Shown here in pieces: positions 1-7,094 of a DNA stretch of 12,683 bases. Where the stretch lies: the NCBI GenBank assembly GCA_934660965.1, contig CAKUIM010000040.1, forward strand, positions 1 to 12,683. The letters are read 5' to 3'. Each line of letters begins with the position of its first letter. Position 1 is the stretch's first letter. Below the pieces are notes generated by a model. The model made no database searches, was not told where the DNA came from, and saw nothing but the letters and a program-made list of their open reading frames with translations. The DNA is from an uncultured Oscillospiraceae bacterium (GTDB lineage Bacteria > Bacillota > Clostridia > Oscillospirales > Oscillospiraceae). The translations under genes and the position numbers were made by a program.

Positions 1-3000
1 GATGAGCTGCTTGCTCTCGTCCGCCAGAACGCCGCTCACCGTCACTGTCTGGGTCTTGGACGTCGTGTTCCAGCCCGAGGCCGAGAGGGTCACAAGGGTG
101 GCCTTTGGCTTGGCCGCATTCACCTGGGCCGGGGTGGCGTAGTCCGTCCCCGCCACTGCTGCGCTCACGGCTCCGCTTCCGTTGCCCTTTAGGATGCCGC
201 TGGCCGTGATTTTCGTCTGCTTGCCGTTAAGCTGGGTCTGGACAGCGCTGGTCACGCCGCTCAGGTAGCCAAGCTCTGTGGCCGTCACCGCAGACACCGC
301 CACCTTTCCGGAGGCGTTGGACACCAGCACCCGGCTGGCCGTGAGGTTGTTGGCGGTAATGGTGGAGGCGCCGCCGGTGACGGCTGCCTGCTTGGCGTCC
401 AGGGCGGTCTTGACGCCGCCGCTTGTCACGGGATTTTCGCTTCCCGCCGTGGGGGCGGCGTCGAAGGTGAGGAGGTCCTGCTTTTCCGTCAGGGCCGAGT
501 TCACACCATCCGCCATCTGCTCCAGCTGCGTGTTCACATAGTTGTCTACGCGCGTCTCCACCGCGTCCGCATAGTCAAAGATGTCCTCTGCCTTCCCGGC
601 CGTATCGTAGACGCTCGCCTGCATGGCCCCGTTCCACTTGGTCTTGTCCGCCGCCGTCACATGCACCTCGGTGTTATACACGTGGGTCGAAATATAAGCG
701 TTCGTCTCATTGAGCTTTTCCTTTGTCACCAGCCCGGAGGTTGCCACGCTGATCTGCCCCGGGGTAGCGTAGTCCACCCCAGCGGCGGCTTCGCTCACAC
801 CGCCGCTGCCGTCCCCCTTGAGGATGCCGGAGGCCGTAATGGCCGCCTGCTTGCCGTTCCACGCCGTGCGCTCCGCCGCCGTAATGTGTACGGTGGTGTT
901 GCCCGTGTGGCCGTTCAGATTGCTCTGTACCGCCCCGGCGGCGCTGTCCGCATAGGCAAAGATGTCCTCTGCCTTCCCGTCCGGGTCGTAGACGCTCTGT
1001 GCCATCACCTTGGCCGTATTGGCTTTCAGCGTGGCGGTGCCGCCCGCCTGTGTCAGGGTCAGGGTGTCGTCCGTTTCGATGGTCAGGGCGTTCACCCCGT
1101 TGATCTGCGCCGCCGCGCCCGCTTCTCCCTTGTCGCCCTTGGGCCCCTGGGCACCGGTGCCGCCGGTATCCCCCTTGGGGCCCTTGATGTTCACGCTTGC
1201 CGGGTTGTCCTTCCCGCCGTCGTTGGTCCAGCTGATGACGCCCGCCTCGGATACGCTGGGCGTAAAGGTCGTGCCGGCTGCGCCGCTGGGCCCCTGTGCG
1301 CCGGTGTCGCCCTTGTCTCCCTTGGCGCCGGTGTCTCCGGTATCGCCCTTCGGCCCTTTCAGCGCCTCCAGCTGCTCCGCCGTGAAGTCGCTGTACTCGA
1401 ACGGGTCTCCCTTGTCGCCTTTGTCACCCTTCGCGCCCTGAAGCGGCCCGTTGTTCTTCCATCCGGATGTCTGCCCGTAGATGTAGATGTCATAGGGCTC
1501 CCCGGTGCCCACGCCGTAGGCATCGCCCGCATTGGGGTTGGGAACCGCCGTCTGGAGGGAGGCAAGGCTTGCGTAGTAGTCGATCACCTGAAAGCCCGCG
1601 CCTGTCTCTCCGGTGTCGCCCTTTGGCCCCTTGATGCTCACACTTGCGGGATTTGTCTTTCCCCCGTCGTTTGTCCAGCTGATGATGCCCGCGGCAGATA
1701 CCGCCGGGGTGAAGGTCGTGCCGGTGTCGCCCTTCTCTCCCTTTGCCCCGGTTGCGCCCTTCTCTCCCTTGTCGCCCGGGTCTCCCTTTGGCCCCTGGGC
1801 GCCGGTGTCGCCCTTGTCGCCGGTGGCGCCCTTGGGGCCGGTCTCACCTGCCGCGCCCCGTGGCAGGCCAAAGGTCAGCTTCACCGCCCCGCTCGCGGTT
1901 GTGCCCTTTGTCACTGTGGCCTCCGCCCCGGCCTCCAGGGTGGTGGACGCCACCTCCATGTTCGCGATCCTGTCCGCCGCGGCGCTGGCTTTTGTGGCAG
2001 ATGCAGAAGCCTTGTCAGCATATCCCGATGCCATTGTGGCGCCGTTCGACGCCATACGGGAGGCAGTCGCGGCCCGGCTGGCCTGTGTTTCCGCCGTGCT
2101 CGCACTGTCCGCAGCAGCCGTCCTGGACGTCTCCGCCGCTGCCGCCGCCGTCTCCGCCCGGTCTGCATCCTGCCCCACCGACGCGGCGCTGCTCTCCGCC
2201 GCCTCTTTGGCCGCCTGGGCCTGCGCCGCGGCTGTCTCCGCCTTTCCCGCTGCGGCCTGTGCGGCGCTCCCGCTCGTCTCGGCGCTCTCCTGGGCCTGCT
2301 GGGCGGCGGTCTTGGCCGCCTGGGCGTCACTTGCCGCACCCTGGGCCGCCGTCTCGGACGTGCTGGCCCCTGCGGCGCTCCGGGCCGCCTGGTCGGCATT
2401 GGCGGCGCTGCTCTCCGCATACCCCTCGGCGCTGCTCTCCGCTGCCTGGGCCGTGCTCGCCGCGCTCTCTGCGGCCGCCGCCTTTTCTGTGGCTGTGGCT
2501 GCGGCGGTCTGGGCCGTTGCGGCGTCCGTTCCGGTAGTCTGGGCCGCAGCCTGGGCCTCGGCCTGGGCCGCCTCCGCCGCCGTCTTGGCATTCCGGGCCG
2601 CCGTCAGCGTCTGGCTCACCACGTCCCCCTGGAGCTGGGCAATGTCCATCAGCTCCTGCCACTGCTCGTCGCCCTCATACCTGTACTGCAGCTGCTCCGT
2701 CTGCGCGTCGTACTGCAGCTGTACGCGCTCACCCTGCTCGCCTTTGAGGCTTGCCAGCCACTCCTCCTCGGTGCCCTCGTAGCCGTGCTTCACCGCGATG
2801 CCGTATGCGCTGATGTAGTATCCCCGCCACGGATGGCAGCGGCACCGCTCGTCCTCGCCGTTGTCGTAGCACGGACCGTGGGTGTCCGCCGGGCGGTAGT
2901 TGAGCGCAAACCACCGGATGTACTCCCCGAAAAATGCGTTGAACACCTGCATGGTGTTCTGGTACTTGTTGTACTCTCCGTTTGCAAAGTCGATCATGGC

Positions 3001-3225
3001 CGTCAGGTACGTCCAGTATATCTTGTCGTGGGGCGGCTTTACCAGCAGCTCCTTGTCCTTGTCCGTGTCATAGCTGTATGTGATGATCTCCTCGCTTGCC
3101 AGCAGCAGCACCTCCGTCTGCACCAGCCCCTCGCACTCGTTGACCCACTGCGTCTTGGCCGCGGCGGAGAATGCGTTGGGCTTGATCTCATCCACATAGC
3201 TGATGACGCTCTTCAGAATTGCCAT
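1..3225 (-). CDS. Head-tail connector-like / collagen-like tail fibre protein, 3' end beyond window
   Basis: An uninterrupted minus-strand frame of 1075 codons runs off the left edge. The ATG at 3225 follows AAGGAGGG with good spacing. Residues about 1-115 are a helical, Trp/Tyr-rich domain resembling gp6-type phage head-tail connectors. Cys119, Cys128, Cys130 and His131 follow. Residues 145-165 carry the GYEGTEEEWLASLKG motif that commonly introduces collagen-like phage proteins. About 205-425 is an Ala/Ser/Thr/Glu-rich region, probably a trimeric coiled coil. Gly-X-Y tracts (KGDTG, KGDKGD) start near residue 453 and recur to about 705. After that come tail-fibre repeats such as VHITAAERTAWNGK and ITASGILKGDGSG. 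The visible end, VSGVLADESKQLI, resembles the start of a fibre C-terminal domain, so the missing part may be short (from memory). It probably forms a trimeric appendage anchored to the head or neck. Function is inferred from architecture. Confidence 0.85.
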   Translation of the reverse strand, partial: MAILKSVISYVDEIKPNAFSAAAKTQWVNECEGLVQTEVLLLASEEIITYSYDTDKDKELLVKPPHDKIYWTYLTAMIDFANGEYNKYQNTMQVFNAFFGEYIRWFALNYRPADTHGPCYDNGEDERCRCHPWRGYYISAYGIAVKHGYEGTEEEWLASLKGEQGERVQLQYDAQTEQLQYRYEGDEQWQELMDIAQLQGDVVSQTLTAARNAKTAAEAAQAEAQAAAQTTGTDAATAQTAAATATEKAAAAESAASTAQAAESSAEGYAESSAANADQAARSAAGASTSETAAQGAASDAQAAKTAAQQAQESAETSGSAAQAAAGKAETAAAQAQAAKEAAESSAASVGQDADRAETAAAAAETSRTAAADSASTAETQASRAATASRMASNGATMASGYADKASASATKASAAADRIANMEVASTTLEAGAEATVTKGTTASGAVKLTFGLPRGAAGETGPKGATGDKGDTGAQGPKGDPGDKGEKGATGAKGEKGDTGTTFTPAVSAAGIISWTNDGGKTNPASVSIKGPKGDTGETGAGFQVIDYYASLASLQTAVPNPNAGDAYGVGTGEPYDIYIYGQTSGWKNNGPLQGAKGDKGDKGDPFEYSDFTAEQLEALKGPKGDTGDTGAKGDKGDTGAQGPSGAAGTTFTPSVSEAGVISWTNDGGKDNPASVNIKGPKGDTGGTGAQGPKGDKGEAGAAAQINGVNALTIETDDTLTLTQAGGTATLKANTAKVMAQSVYDPDGKAEDIFAYADSAAGAVQSNLNGHTGNTTVHITAAERTAWNGKQAAITASGILKGDGSGGVSEAAAGVDYATPGQISVATSGLVTKEKLNETNAYISTHVYNTEVHVTAADKTKWNGAMQASVYDTAGKAEDIFDYADAVETRVDNYVNTQLEQMADGVNSALTEKQDLLTFDAAPTAGSENPVTSGGVKTALDAKQAAVTGGASTITANNLTASRVLVSNASGKVAVSAVTATELGYLSGVTSAVQTQLNGKQTKITASGILKGNGSGAVSAAVAGTDYATPAQVNAAKPKATLVTLSASGWNTTSKTQTVTVSGVLADESKQLI
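129..858 (-). repeat. Second pair of fibre repeats (100-nt units, 129-228 and 759-858)
   Basis: Units 129-228 and 759-858 are exactly the same length and encode the same module: (K/A)ITASGILKG(D/N)GSG followed by (G/A)VSxAxAGxDYATP. Between them, SVYDxxGKAEDIFxYAD and VHxTAAxxTxWNG also occur twice each (near 570-665 and 862-1005). The distal fibre is therefore built from repeated modules. Confidence 0.8.
1163..1731 (-). repeat. Direct duplication of a fibre domain (two 122-nt units, 1163-1284 and 1610-1731)
   Basis: The fibre gene contains two equal-length units, 1163-1284 and 1610-1731. Both encode TTFTPxVSxAGxISWTNDGG, then KxNPASVxIKGPKGDTGxTG, with mostly synonymous differences. This is an internal duplication joining Gly-X-Y tracts to a small beta domain, a typical substrate for recombination in phage fibres. 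Confidence 0.85.
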
Positions 3226-3372
3226 AGTTTCCCTCCTTGTGCGCTGTCACGCTGCGGGCTGGACACGCGGCCGGGTCGCTTTCGCTGCGTCTCGGGCAAA
3301 ATACGGCTTTGCTGCGCAAATCCTGGTTTTTTACCCTCGCTCCGCTCCAAGCTCCCCTGCGTGTCTGCCCTC

Positions 3373-3397
3373 CGCGCTTCGTGCTGTCACGCTGCGC
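3373..3397 (+). repeat. Short interspersed repeat (GCGCTTCGTGCTGTCACGCTGCG family), copy in spacer 1
   Basis: This copy is essentially identical to 6649-6673. Shorter related copies are at 3238-3259, 6522-6537 and 6753-6775. All lie in the two long spacers and often precede a double-hairpin repeat, here by about 28 bp. Function is unknown. Confidence 0.7.
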
Positions 3398-3424
3398 CTG
3401 CTCGCGACGCCCGGCGCCCTTCAA

Positions 3425-3482
3425 GGCTCCCTCTGACGAGGGAGCTGTCAGCCGCAAGGCTGACTGGGGGAGAGAGCCCTTC
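3425..3482 (+). repeat. Double-hairpin interspersed repeat, copy 1
   Basis: Hairpin 1 is CTCCCTC, loop TGAC, GAGGGAG (3427-3444), closed by an outer G-C pair (3426/3445) where the other copies have C-G. Hairpin 2 is GTCAGCC, loop GCAA, GGCTGAC (3447-3464), a perfect 7-bp stem. A purine arm, GGGGGAGAGAG, follows. This is the most diverged of the six copies, yet both stems are intact. Confidence 0.85.
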
Positions 3483-3581
3483 CCCTGCTCCCGGGCTCGC
3501 GCTTCGTGCGGAAGCGGGGGCAAAGAAACCATCTCTGCCCCCGCTCGCTGCGGGCCCTTTCGTCTCCCGCCGTTATGCTCT

Positions 3582-3788
3582 TTAGGTCAGGCTCGACACC
3601 AGCGCGTTGTACTTCGTCTTGAGCTCGTTTGCCAGCGTCACAACGGCGTCAAACTCCGCCTTGGTGGGGGCCGCGCCCGCGGCTGCGGCGGCGTTGGCGG
3701 CCGTCACCTTGGCCCCGGAGGCGCTCACGCCGCCCACCTTGAGCTCGCCCGTCACCTCGACGTTGGTAAATCTCGTGTAGTCAGCCAT
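3582..3788 (-). CDS. Small head-fibre-like structural protein
   Basis: This 68-residue protein starts at an ATG preceded by GGAGGG. It lies 14 bp after the major capsid stop, so it is probably translated from the same transcript. The N-terminus, TRFTNVEVTGELKVGG, looks like a beta segment for oligomerisation or anchoring. An Ala-rich stretch follows (AAAAAGAA, about 33-40), then a C-terminal helix (PTKAEFDAVVTLANELKTKY). This two-part plan and the position just after the capsid gene resemble small head fibre proteins of the phi29 gp8.5/Phage_fiber_2 kind, but that is recall and not a search result. It could alternatively be a minor capsid or connector accessory protein. Confidence 0.7.
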   Translation of the reverse strand: MADYTRFTNVEVTGELKVGGVSASGAKVTAANAAAAAGAAPTKAEFDAVVTLANELKTKYNALVSSLT

Positions 3789-3802
3789 TGCGCGTCCCTC
3801 CG

Positions 3803-4810
3803 TTAGGCACCGATCAGCTGGGTGCCGCCGGTCACGCCGCCCACGGCAAACCCGCGCCAGTCGTTGAAGCCCGCGATGAACCGGGCGTAGCCCTTCCAGA
3901 CGTTGGCGTCGTTGCTGCTCAGCTCGCTGCGCACCTCCAGCTTCACCCGGTCAAGCCACATGGCGCTGCCGTACTCGTCGTTGTAGCGCTTGTCCAGCAG
4001 AATCCAGGGGGCGGTGCCGGTGGTGATGTACTGGTTGAGGTAGGGCCAGATGACGACAGTCCACCGGCCGTAGTTGTAGTTGAAGCCGTTGTTGGCGGTG
4101 GAGGGGTCTTTGTCCGCGCCGATGGCGGCGAACACATCCCGCTTGAGCTTGTAGTCGTTGGGGATGAGGATGGTGGTGGGGGCCACGTCCAGCACCTCGT
4201 CGTTGTCGCCCCGGAAGTCCTGCATCTTGGCCTCCATGGCCATGAGCGCGTCGTTGCTGAAGGCGTCGGCAAACTGGTTGGACTGGTTGGCCTTGCCCAG
4301 CTTGCTGGGGTGGTTGGTGGCAAACAGGCACTTGCCGTCTGCGGTCTTTACGTCAAAGGTCTTGCCGGAGAAGGTGGTCTCGGTCTTTTTCTGGATGGCC
4401 GCGCCGATGAGGGCGGCGCCGAACTTCTCCCGGGTGCGGTAGTAGCTGGTGATGAAGCCCGCGGACTGCTTTTTCAGGTCGATGAGCTTCGCGTCCTCCA
4501 CAATCTCCCGGGACAGGGAGAAGCTGTTCTTCCAGGTCATGTGCTCCAGGAACTTGGCAAAGCCCTCCTGCATGCCGTCCACGGGGTAGTTTCCGTTCTC
4601 GCCCACGGGCTGGAAGCCGTCCATTGCGGTCATGGTGGAAAACTTCTCGCCCCAGTGGTTGCTGCTGCCCATGTTGAACAGCTCGGGCAGCATGCTCTGC
4701 TGCTCAAACGCCTCGCCCCGCTTCTCCAGGAAAAGCTTGATCGGCTCCTGGCTCTTGCCGAAAATGCTGTCCTGAAGGCCGGAGCCTTCGGTAAAGGTGA
4801 TGTTAGCCAT
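3803..4810 (-). CDS. Major capsid protein
   Basis: This 335-residue protein starts at an ATG with an AAAGGAG site about 9 nt upstream. It follows the scaffold and decoration-like genes, the expected place for the shell protein. The N-terminal region is polar and helical (FTEGSGLQDSIFGKSQEPIK). The middle contains TADGKCLFATNHPSKLGKAN (about 175-194), similar to the LFxxNHG-type loop of many HK97-fold capsid proteins. The C-terminal part (DRVKLEVRSELSSNDANVWK, then a Gly-rich end) also fits. No protease gene accompanies it, so assembly probably depends on the separate scaffold. HK97 fold is inferred; assignment as the shell protein is fairly secure from context. Confidence 0.85.
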   Translation of the reverse strand: MANITFTEGSGLQDSIFGKSQEPIKLFLEKRGEAFEQQSMLPELFNMGSSNHWGEKFSTMTAMDGFQPVGENGNYPVDGMQEGFAKFLEHMTWKNSFSLSREIVEDAKLIDLKKQSAGFITSYYRTREKFGAALIGAAIQKKTETTFSGKTFDVKTADGKCLFATNHPSKLGKANQSNQFADAFSNDALMAMEAKMQDFRGDNDEVLDVAPTTILIPNDYKLKRDVFAAIGADKDPSTANNGFNYNYGRWTVVIWPYLNQYITTGTAPWILLDKRYNDEYGSAMWLDRVKLEVRSELSSNDANVWKGYARFIAGFNDWRGFAVGGVTGGTQLIGA

Positions 4811-4840
4811 GCTTTGTTACTCCTTTCTCTCGTTCCCCGG

Positions 4841-5233
4841 TCAGATCCGCACCCGGCACATGCTGCCGCTGGCGGTGCCGTCGATGTACACCACTTCGGC
4901 CACGCCGCTGGCGGTGGTGGCCGTCACCTGCATGCCGTCGGCGGCAAGCGTCACCTTGTCGCCCAGCTTGATGCCGGTGGCGGCGGCGGAAAAGGTGGTC
5001 TCCAGGATCATGTCCTTGTGTACGCGGATCACGGGGATGATGTCCCCCGCGGTGCAGGCGGTCTCCCGCTCGCACATGGAGATATAGGTGGGCGCGGTGG
5101 TGCCGGTAGCCAGCGCCAGGTTGCCGCCGCTCTGGGTCAGCGCCATGCCCACCTTGGGGGTGATGGCGCCCGCGGGCAGGTACTCAATGCCCGGCACGCG
5201 GTTGTCGTCAATGCTGTAAATCTTAAAAGCCAT
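4841..5233 (-). CDS. Putative capsid decoration/stabilisation protein
   Basis: This 130-residue protein starts at an ATG after AAAGGAG. It ends 30 bp before the major capsid start, and double-hairpin repeat copy 2 lies just upstream. The sequence is Gly/Thr/Val/Ala-rich with short beta-strand patterns (PAGAITPKVGMALTQSGG; TGIKLGDKVTLAADGMQV; SGVAEVVYIDGTASG) and no membrane segment. A small beta-rich protein between scaffold and capsid genes is usually a head decoration protein that caps the shell after expansion. I do not recognise a specific family; a DUF2190-like fold is possible. Confidence 0.65.
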   Translation of the reverse strand: MAFKIYSIDDNRVPGIEYLPAGAITPKVGMALTQSGGNLALATGTTAPTYISMCERETACTAGDIIPVIRVHKDMILETTFSAAATGIKLGDKVTLAADGMQVTATTASGVAEVVYIDGTASGSMCRVRI

Positions 5234-5286
5234 TTCGCTTTCTCCTTTCTTGTTTTCCCTTCTGCTGTTTCAATCCCCCGCCCTTT

Positions 5287-5343
5287 GCCTCCCTCTGACG
5301 AGGGAGGTGGCAGCCGTCAGGCTGACGGAGGGAGAGAGCCCTT
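5287..5343 (+). repeat. Double-hairpin interspersed repeat, copy 2
   Basis: Hairpin 1 is CCTCCCTC, loop TGAC, GAGGGAGG (5288-5307). Hairpin 2 is GGCAGCC, loop GTCA, GGCTGAC (5309-5326) with one mismatch. The arm GGAGGGAGAGAG follows. The copy sits between the scaffold stop (5350) and the decoration-like gene start. Confidence 0.9.
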
Positions 5344-5349
5344 TCTGCG

Positions 5350-6375
5350 TCAGCGGGTTCTTTTCGACCTGTTGTAATGGGTCTGAATCTCTGCGTCTGT
5401 GATCCCGGGGTTGAGCGCACGGTACATCTCCTTGACGTCCGCCGGCACGCTCACCGCGCCCGCGCCCCGCTCCTTGGTCTGTCCCATGTGCTGCTTGCCC
5501 TGCATGCTGTTGATGGCCGCCTGGCGTGTGGCCGCCGCGGCGCTGCTGGTCAGCGCGTCAAAATTTGCAAGCCGGTAGGCGTCCACCATCGTGTTGCCCT
5601 TCTTCACCAGCTCGTAAAACCTCGGGTAGGTCTCCATGGCCGCAAGGTCTTTCAGCTCCCTGATATTGGGATTGAGCTTGCCAATCTCCCGCAGCTGCTC
5701 GTCCACCCGCACCTTCGCCTGGGCCTCGTTGGCCTCCTGCTGCGCCCGCTCGGCTGCCTGCTGGGCCTCCTTGGCCTGCCGCACCTCCGGCAGGTCATTC
5801 ACAAACGCCTCAAACTCCTCGTCGCTCATCCCGCTCTTTTTCATCACGCGGGCCTTGCGCTCTTCGTCGTATCGCTGCTTGTACTCGTCGTACTCCGCCT
5901 TCGACGTGATGGGCTTCTTGGTGTACGGGTTCATCAAGCCGCTGCGGCTGAACGCCTCGTCAATGATTTTTCTTGCCTCTTCCTGGGCGTCCGCCTTTGC
6001 CTTCTCCACGGCAGCGTCCCGCTCGGCCTCTGCCTTGCGCCGTGCCGCCGCAAACTCGGCATTCCGCGCGTCATCCTGTACCCGCTTTGCCTCTTTGCCC
6101 GTCTCGCTATGCTCATCACCGCCGGCGGCAGGCTCCTCCTGCACGGCAGCGTCTGTGTCCTGGTTCTCTTCCCCGGCAGGTTCGGCGGCCTCCTGCTCTT
6201 TCGCGCCTTGCGCCCCCGCATCCTCCTGCGGGGAAGTGCCGGAACGGCCGTTCATTTCCGTTCCGGCCGGCTGTCCGGTCTCTTCCCGGGGCGCTTCCGC
6301 CCCGGCAGGGGCGGCGAGGCCCTGCTCTTTTCCGCCTTCGTCGATGCCAAACAGTGCGCCGTAGTCGATGTCCAT
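5350..6375 (-). CDS. Phage scaffolding protein
   Basis: This 341-residue protein starts at an ATG preceded by GAGAGGAG. Residues 1-95 are an acidic, Glu/Ala/Gly-rich, probably disordered region. Heptad-like helices follow at about 95-142 (KRVQDDARNAEFAAARRKAE and onward) and 195-235 (VRQAKEAQQAAERAQQEANE). Then comes a helical segment (about 235-275, NIRELKDLAAMETYPRFYEL) and a basic tail ending in NRSKRTR. An acidic low-complexity start, coiled coils and a basic C-terminal helix directly upstream of capsid genes are typical of scaffolding proteins, which template procapsid assembly and then leave. The basic end is the likely capsid-binding part. Family-level identity is inferred from composition and position. 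Confidence 0.85.
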   Translation of the reverse strand: MDIDYGALFGIDEGGKEQGLAAPAGAEAPREETGQPAGTEMNGRSGTSPQEDAGAQGAKEQEAAEPAGEENQDTDAAVQEEPAAGGDEHSETGKEAKRVQDDARNAEFAAARRKAEAERDAAVEKAKADAQEEARKIIDEAFSRSGLMNPYTKKPITSKAEYDEYKQRYDEERKARVMKKSGMSDEEFEAFVNDLPEVRQAKEAQQAAERAQQEANEAQAKVRVDEQLREIGKLNPNIRELKDLAAMETYPRFYELVKKGNTMVDAYRLANFDALTSSAAAATRQAAINSMQGKQHMGQTKERGAGAVSVPADVKEMYRALNPGITDAEIQTHYNRSKRTR

Positions 6376-6431
6376 ATGTGTGCTCCTCTCCGGATTTTTA
6401 CGCTTTTCCTGCGAGTTGTTCCCGCCCTTTC

Positions 6432-6488
6432 GCCTCCCTCTGATGAGGGAGGTGTCGCGGCGGACGCCGTGACGGAGGGAGAGATACC
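6432..6488 (+). repeat. Double-hairpin interspersed repeat, copy 3
   Basis: Hairpin 1 is CCTCCCTC, loop TGAT, GAGGGAGG (6433-6452). Hairpin 2 is GTCGCGGC, loop GGAC, GCCGTGAC (6454-6473), 8 bp with one G-T wobble. The arm GGAGGGAGAGA follows. Confidence 0.9.
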
Positions 6489-6648
6489 TCCCCCGCCCGC
6501 GTCTTTGGGGCCTGCTTTGGTGGCGCTGTCACGCTGCTCACCCTCCGCGACGGTCGCCTTCCCGCCGTCTCAAGGCAAATCCGGCCTGGCTTTGCCCGCC
6601 CTGGGTTTTGCCTTTCGCTCTGGTCCAGGCTCCCTGCTCCCGGGCGCT

Positions 6649-6673
6649 CCGCGCTTCGTGCTGTCACGCTGCG
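6649..6673 (+). repeat. Short interspersed repeat (GCGCTTCGTGCTGTCACGCTGCG family), copy in spacer 2
   Basis: Near-identical to 3373-3397 and, like it, located just before a double-hairpin repeat (copy 4, about 14 bp downstream). Similarity extends leftward to about 6573, so a longer diverged unit is shared by the two spacers. Confidence 0.7.
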
Positions 6674-6686
6674 GGCCCTCCCTTTC

Positions 6687-6740
6687 GCCTCCCTCTGATG
6701 AGGGAGGTGTCAGCGAAGCTGACGGAGGGAGAGAGCCCTT
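6687..6740 (+). repeat. Double-hairpin interspersed repeat, copy 4
   Basis: Hairpin 1 is CCTCCCTC, loop TGAT, GAGGGAGG (6688-6707). Hairpin 2 is the shortest of the six: GTCAGC, loop GAA, GCTGAC (6709-6723), a perfect 6-bp stem. The arm GGAGGGAGAGAG follows. Confidence 0.9.
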
Positions 6741-6813
6741 ATGCGGCTAAGCTCGCGCTTTGCGCTGTCACGCTCGCTTTGGCCGCATTCCCGGCTTGCT
6801 CGCGCTTCTTGCG

Positions 6814-6951
6814 TTACTTCCCGCCCTTGGTTCTCATGTCGCCGCCGGTGTGGACGGTGCCCTTGCCCTTCTTGTTGTCGCCGCCGTAGGGCGCCTTCAC
6901 CACCTGGGCGCCGGTGTTCTTGATGCTGCCGGCATAGGTCTTTTCAGCCAT
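6814..6951 (-). CDS. 45-residue Gly/Lys-rich protein of unknown function
   Basis: The ATG at 6951 has AAAGGAGG ending 9 nt upstream. An ATG at 6960 abuts that site and is less likely. The peptide begins MAEKTYAGSIKNTGAQVVKA and ends GGDMRTKGGK, giving 45 basic, Gly-rich residues with no membrane segment, Cys or catalytic motif. It lies between portal and scaffold, and the strong ribosome binding site argues for real translation. It may be a minor virion or assembly protein; I do not recognise a characterised family. Its basic charge could suit nucleic acid or capsid-interior binding, which is speculation. Confidence 0.65.
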   Translation of the reverse strand: MAEKTYAGSIKNTGAQVVKAPYGGDNKKGKGTVHTGGDMRTKGGK

Positions 6952-7094
6952 ACTCTGCATCCTCCTTTCCCCTGGTTTCCCTGCCTCTCCTGCTCGCTTA
7001 TCCCGCGTGGGTGCCCCAGTCCCCCGCATCCTCCGCGCCCGGGAGCCCGGCCAATGCCGGATGGCGTAAATTGTTTCTGTTGGCCTGCCCTTTA

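Larger units (their letters stand above)
3226..3581. other. Repeat-filled spacer without a convincing gene
   Basis: This 356-bp gap separates the head-fibre-like gene from the connector/fibre gene. Frames crossing it lack domain character and cross repeats. It holds double-hairpin repeat copy 1 (3425-3482), two copies of the GTGCTGTCACGCTGCG-type repeat (near 3238-3259 and 3373-3397), a partial third (near 3494-3508), and a segment resembling 6573-6675 in the other long spacer. The last bases carry the ribosome binding site of the fibre gene. No consensus promoter was seen for the minus-strand genes. Confidence 0.65.
6376..6813. other. 438-bp repeat-rich spacer without a convincing gene
   Basis: The spacer lies between the small unknown gene and the scaffold gene. 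It contains double-hairpin repeat copies 3 and 4 and three members of the CTGTCACGCTGCG-type repeat (6522-6537, 6649-6673, 6753-6775). Segment 6573-6675 resembles 3296-3400 of the other long spacer. Open frames across it on either strand consist of repeat-derived peptide and show no ribosome binding site that I can support. The final bases before 6375 carry the scaffold gene ribosome binding site. Confidence 0.65.

Noticed and set aside
1..700. Variable region of a diversity-generating retroelement in the fibre
   Set aside because: No reverse transcriptase, template repeat or adenine-biased duplicate is visible in the window; the duplicated modules differ mainly at synonymous positions.
1110..1870. 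Gly-X-Y segments as a sign of a eukaryotic collagen gene
   Set aside because: Collagen-like tracts are common in phage and Firmicutes fibre proteins; gene order and ribosome binding sites are clearly phage and bacterial.
1613..2782. 389-codon plus-strand Ala/Ser-rich open frame
   Set aside because: It is the antisense of the Ala-rich coiled coil and Gly-X-Y segments; its composition mirrors the real gene.
661..3585. 974-codon plus-strand open frame
   Set aside because: It lies opposite the connector/fibre gene, crosses a gene boundary and the repeat-filled spacer, and encodes Arg/Gly/Leu-rich peptide without domains or a ribosome binding site. GC-rich, low-complexity coding on the minus strand explains the openness.
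3788..5377. 529-codon plus-strand open frame
   Set aside because: Antisense to the capsid and decoration-like genes and spanning both. The minus-strand frames have ribosome binding sites and sensible structural protein sequence.
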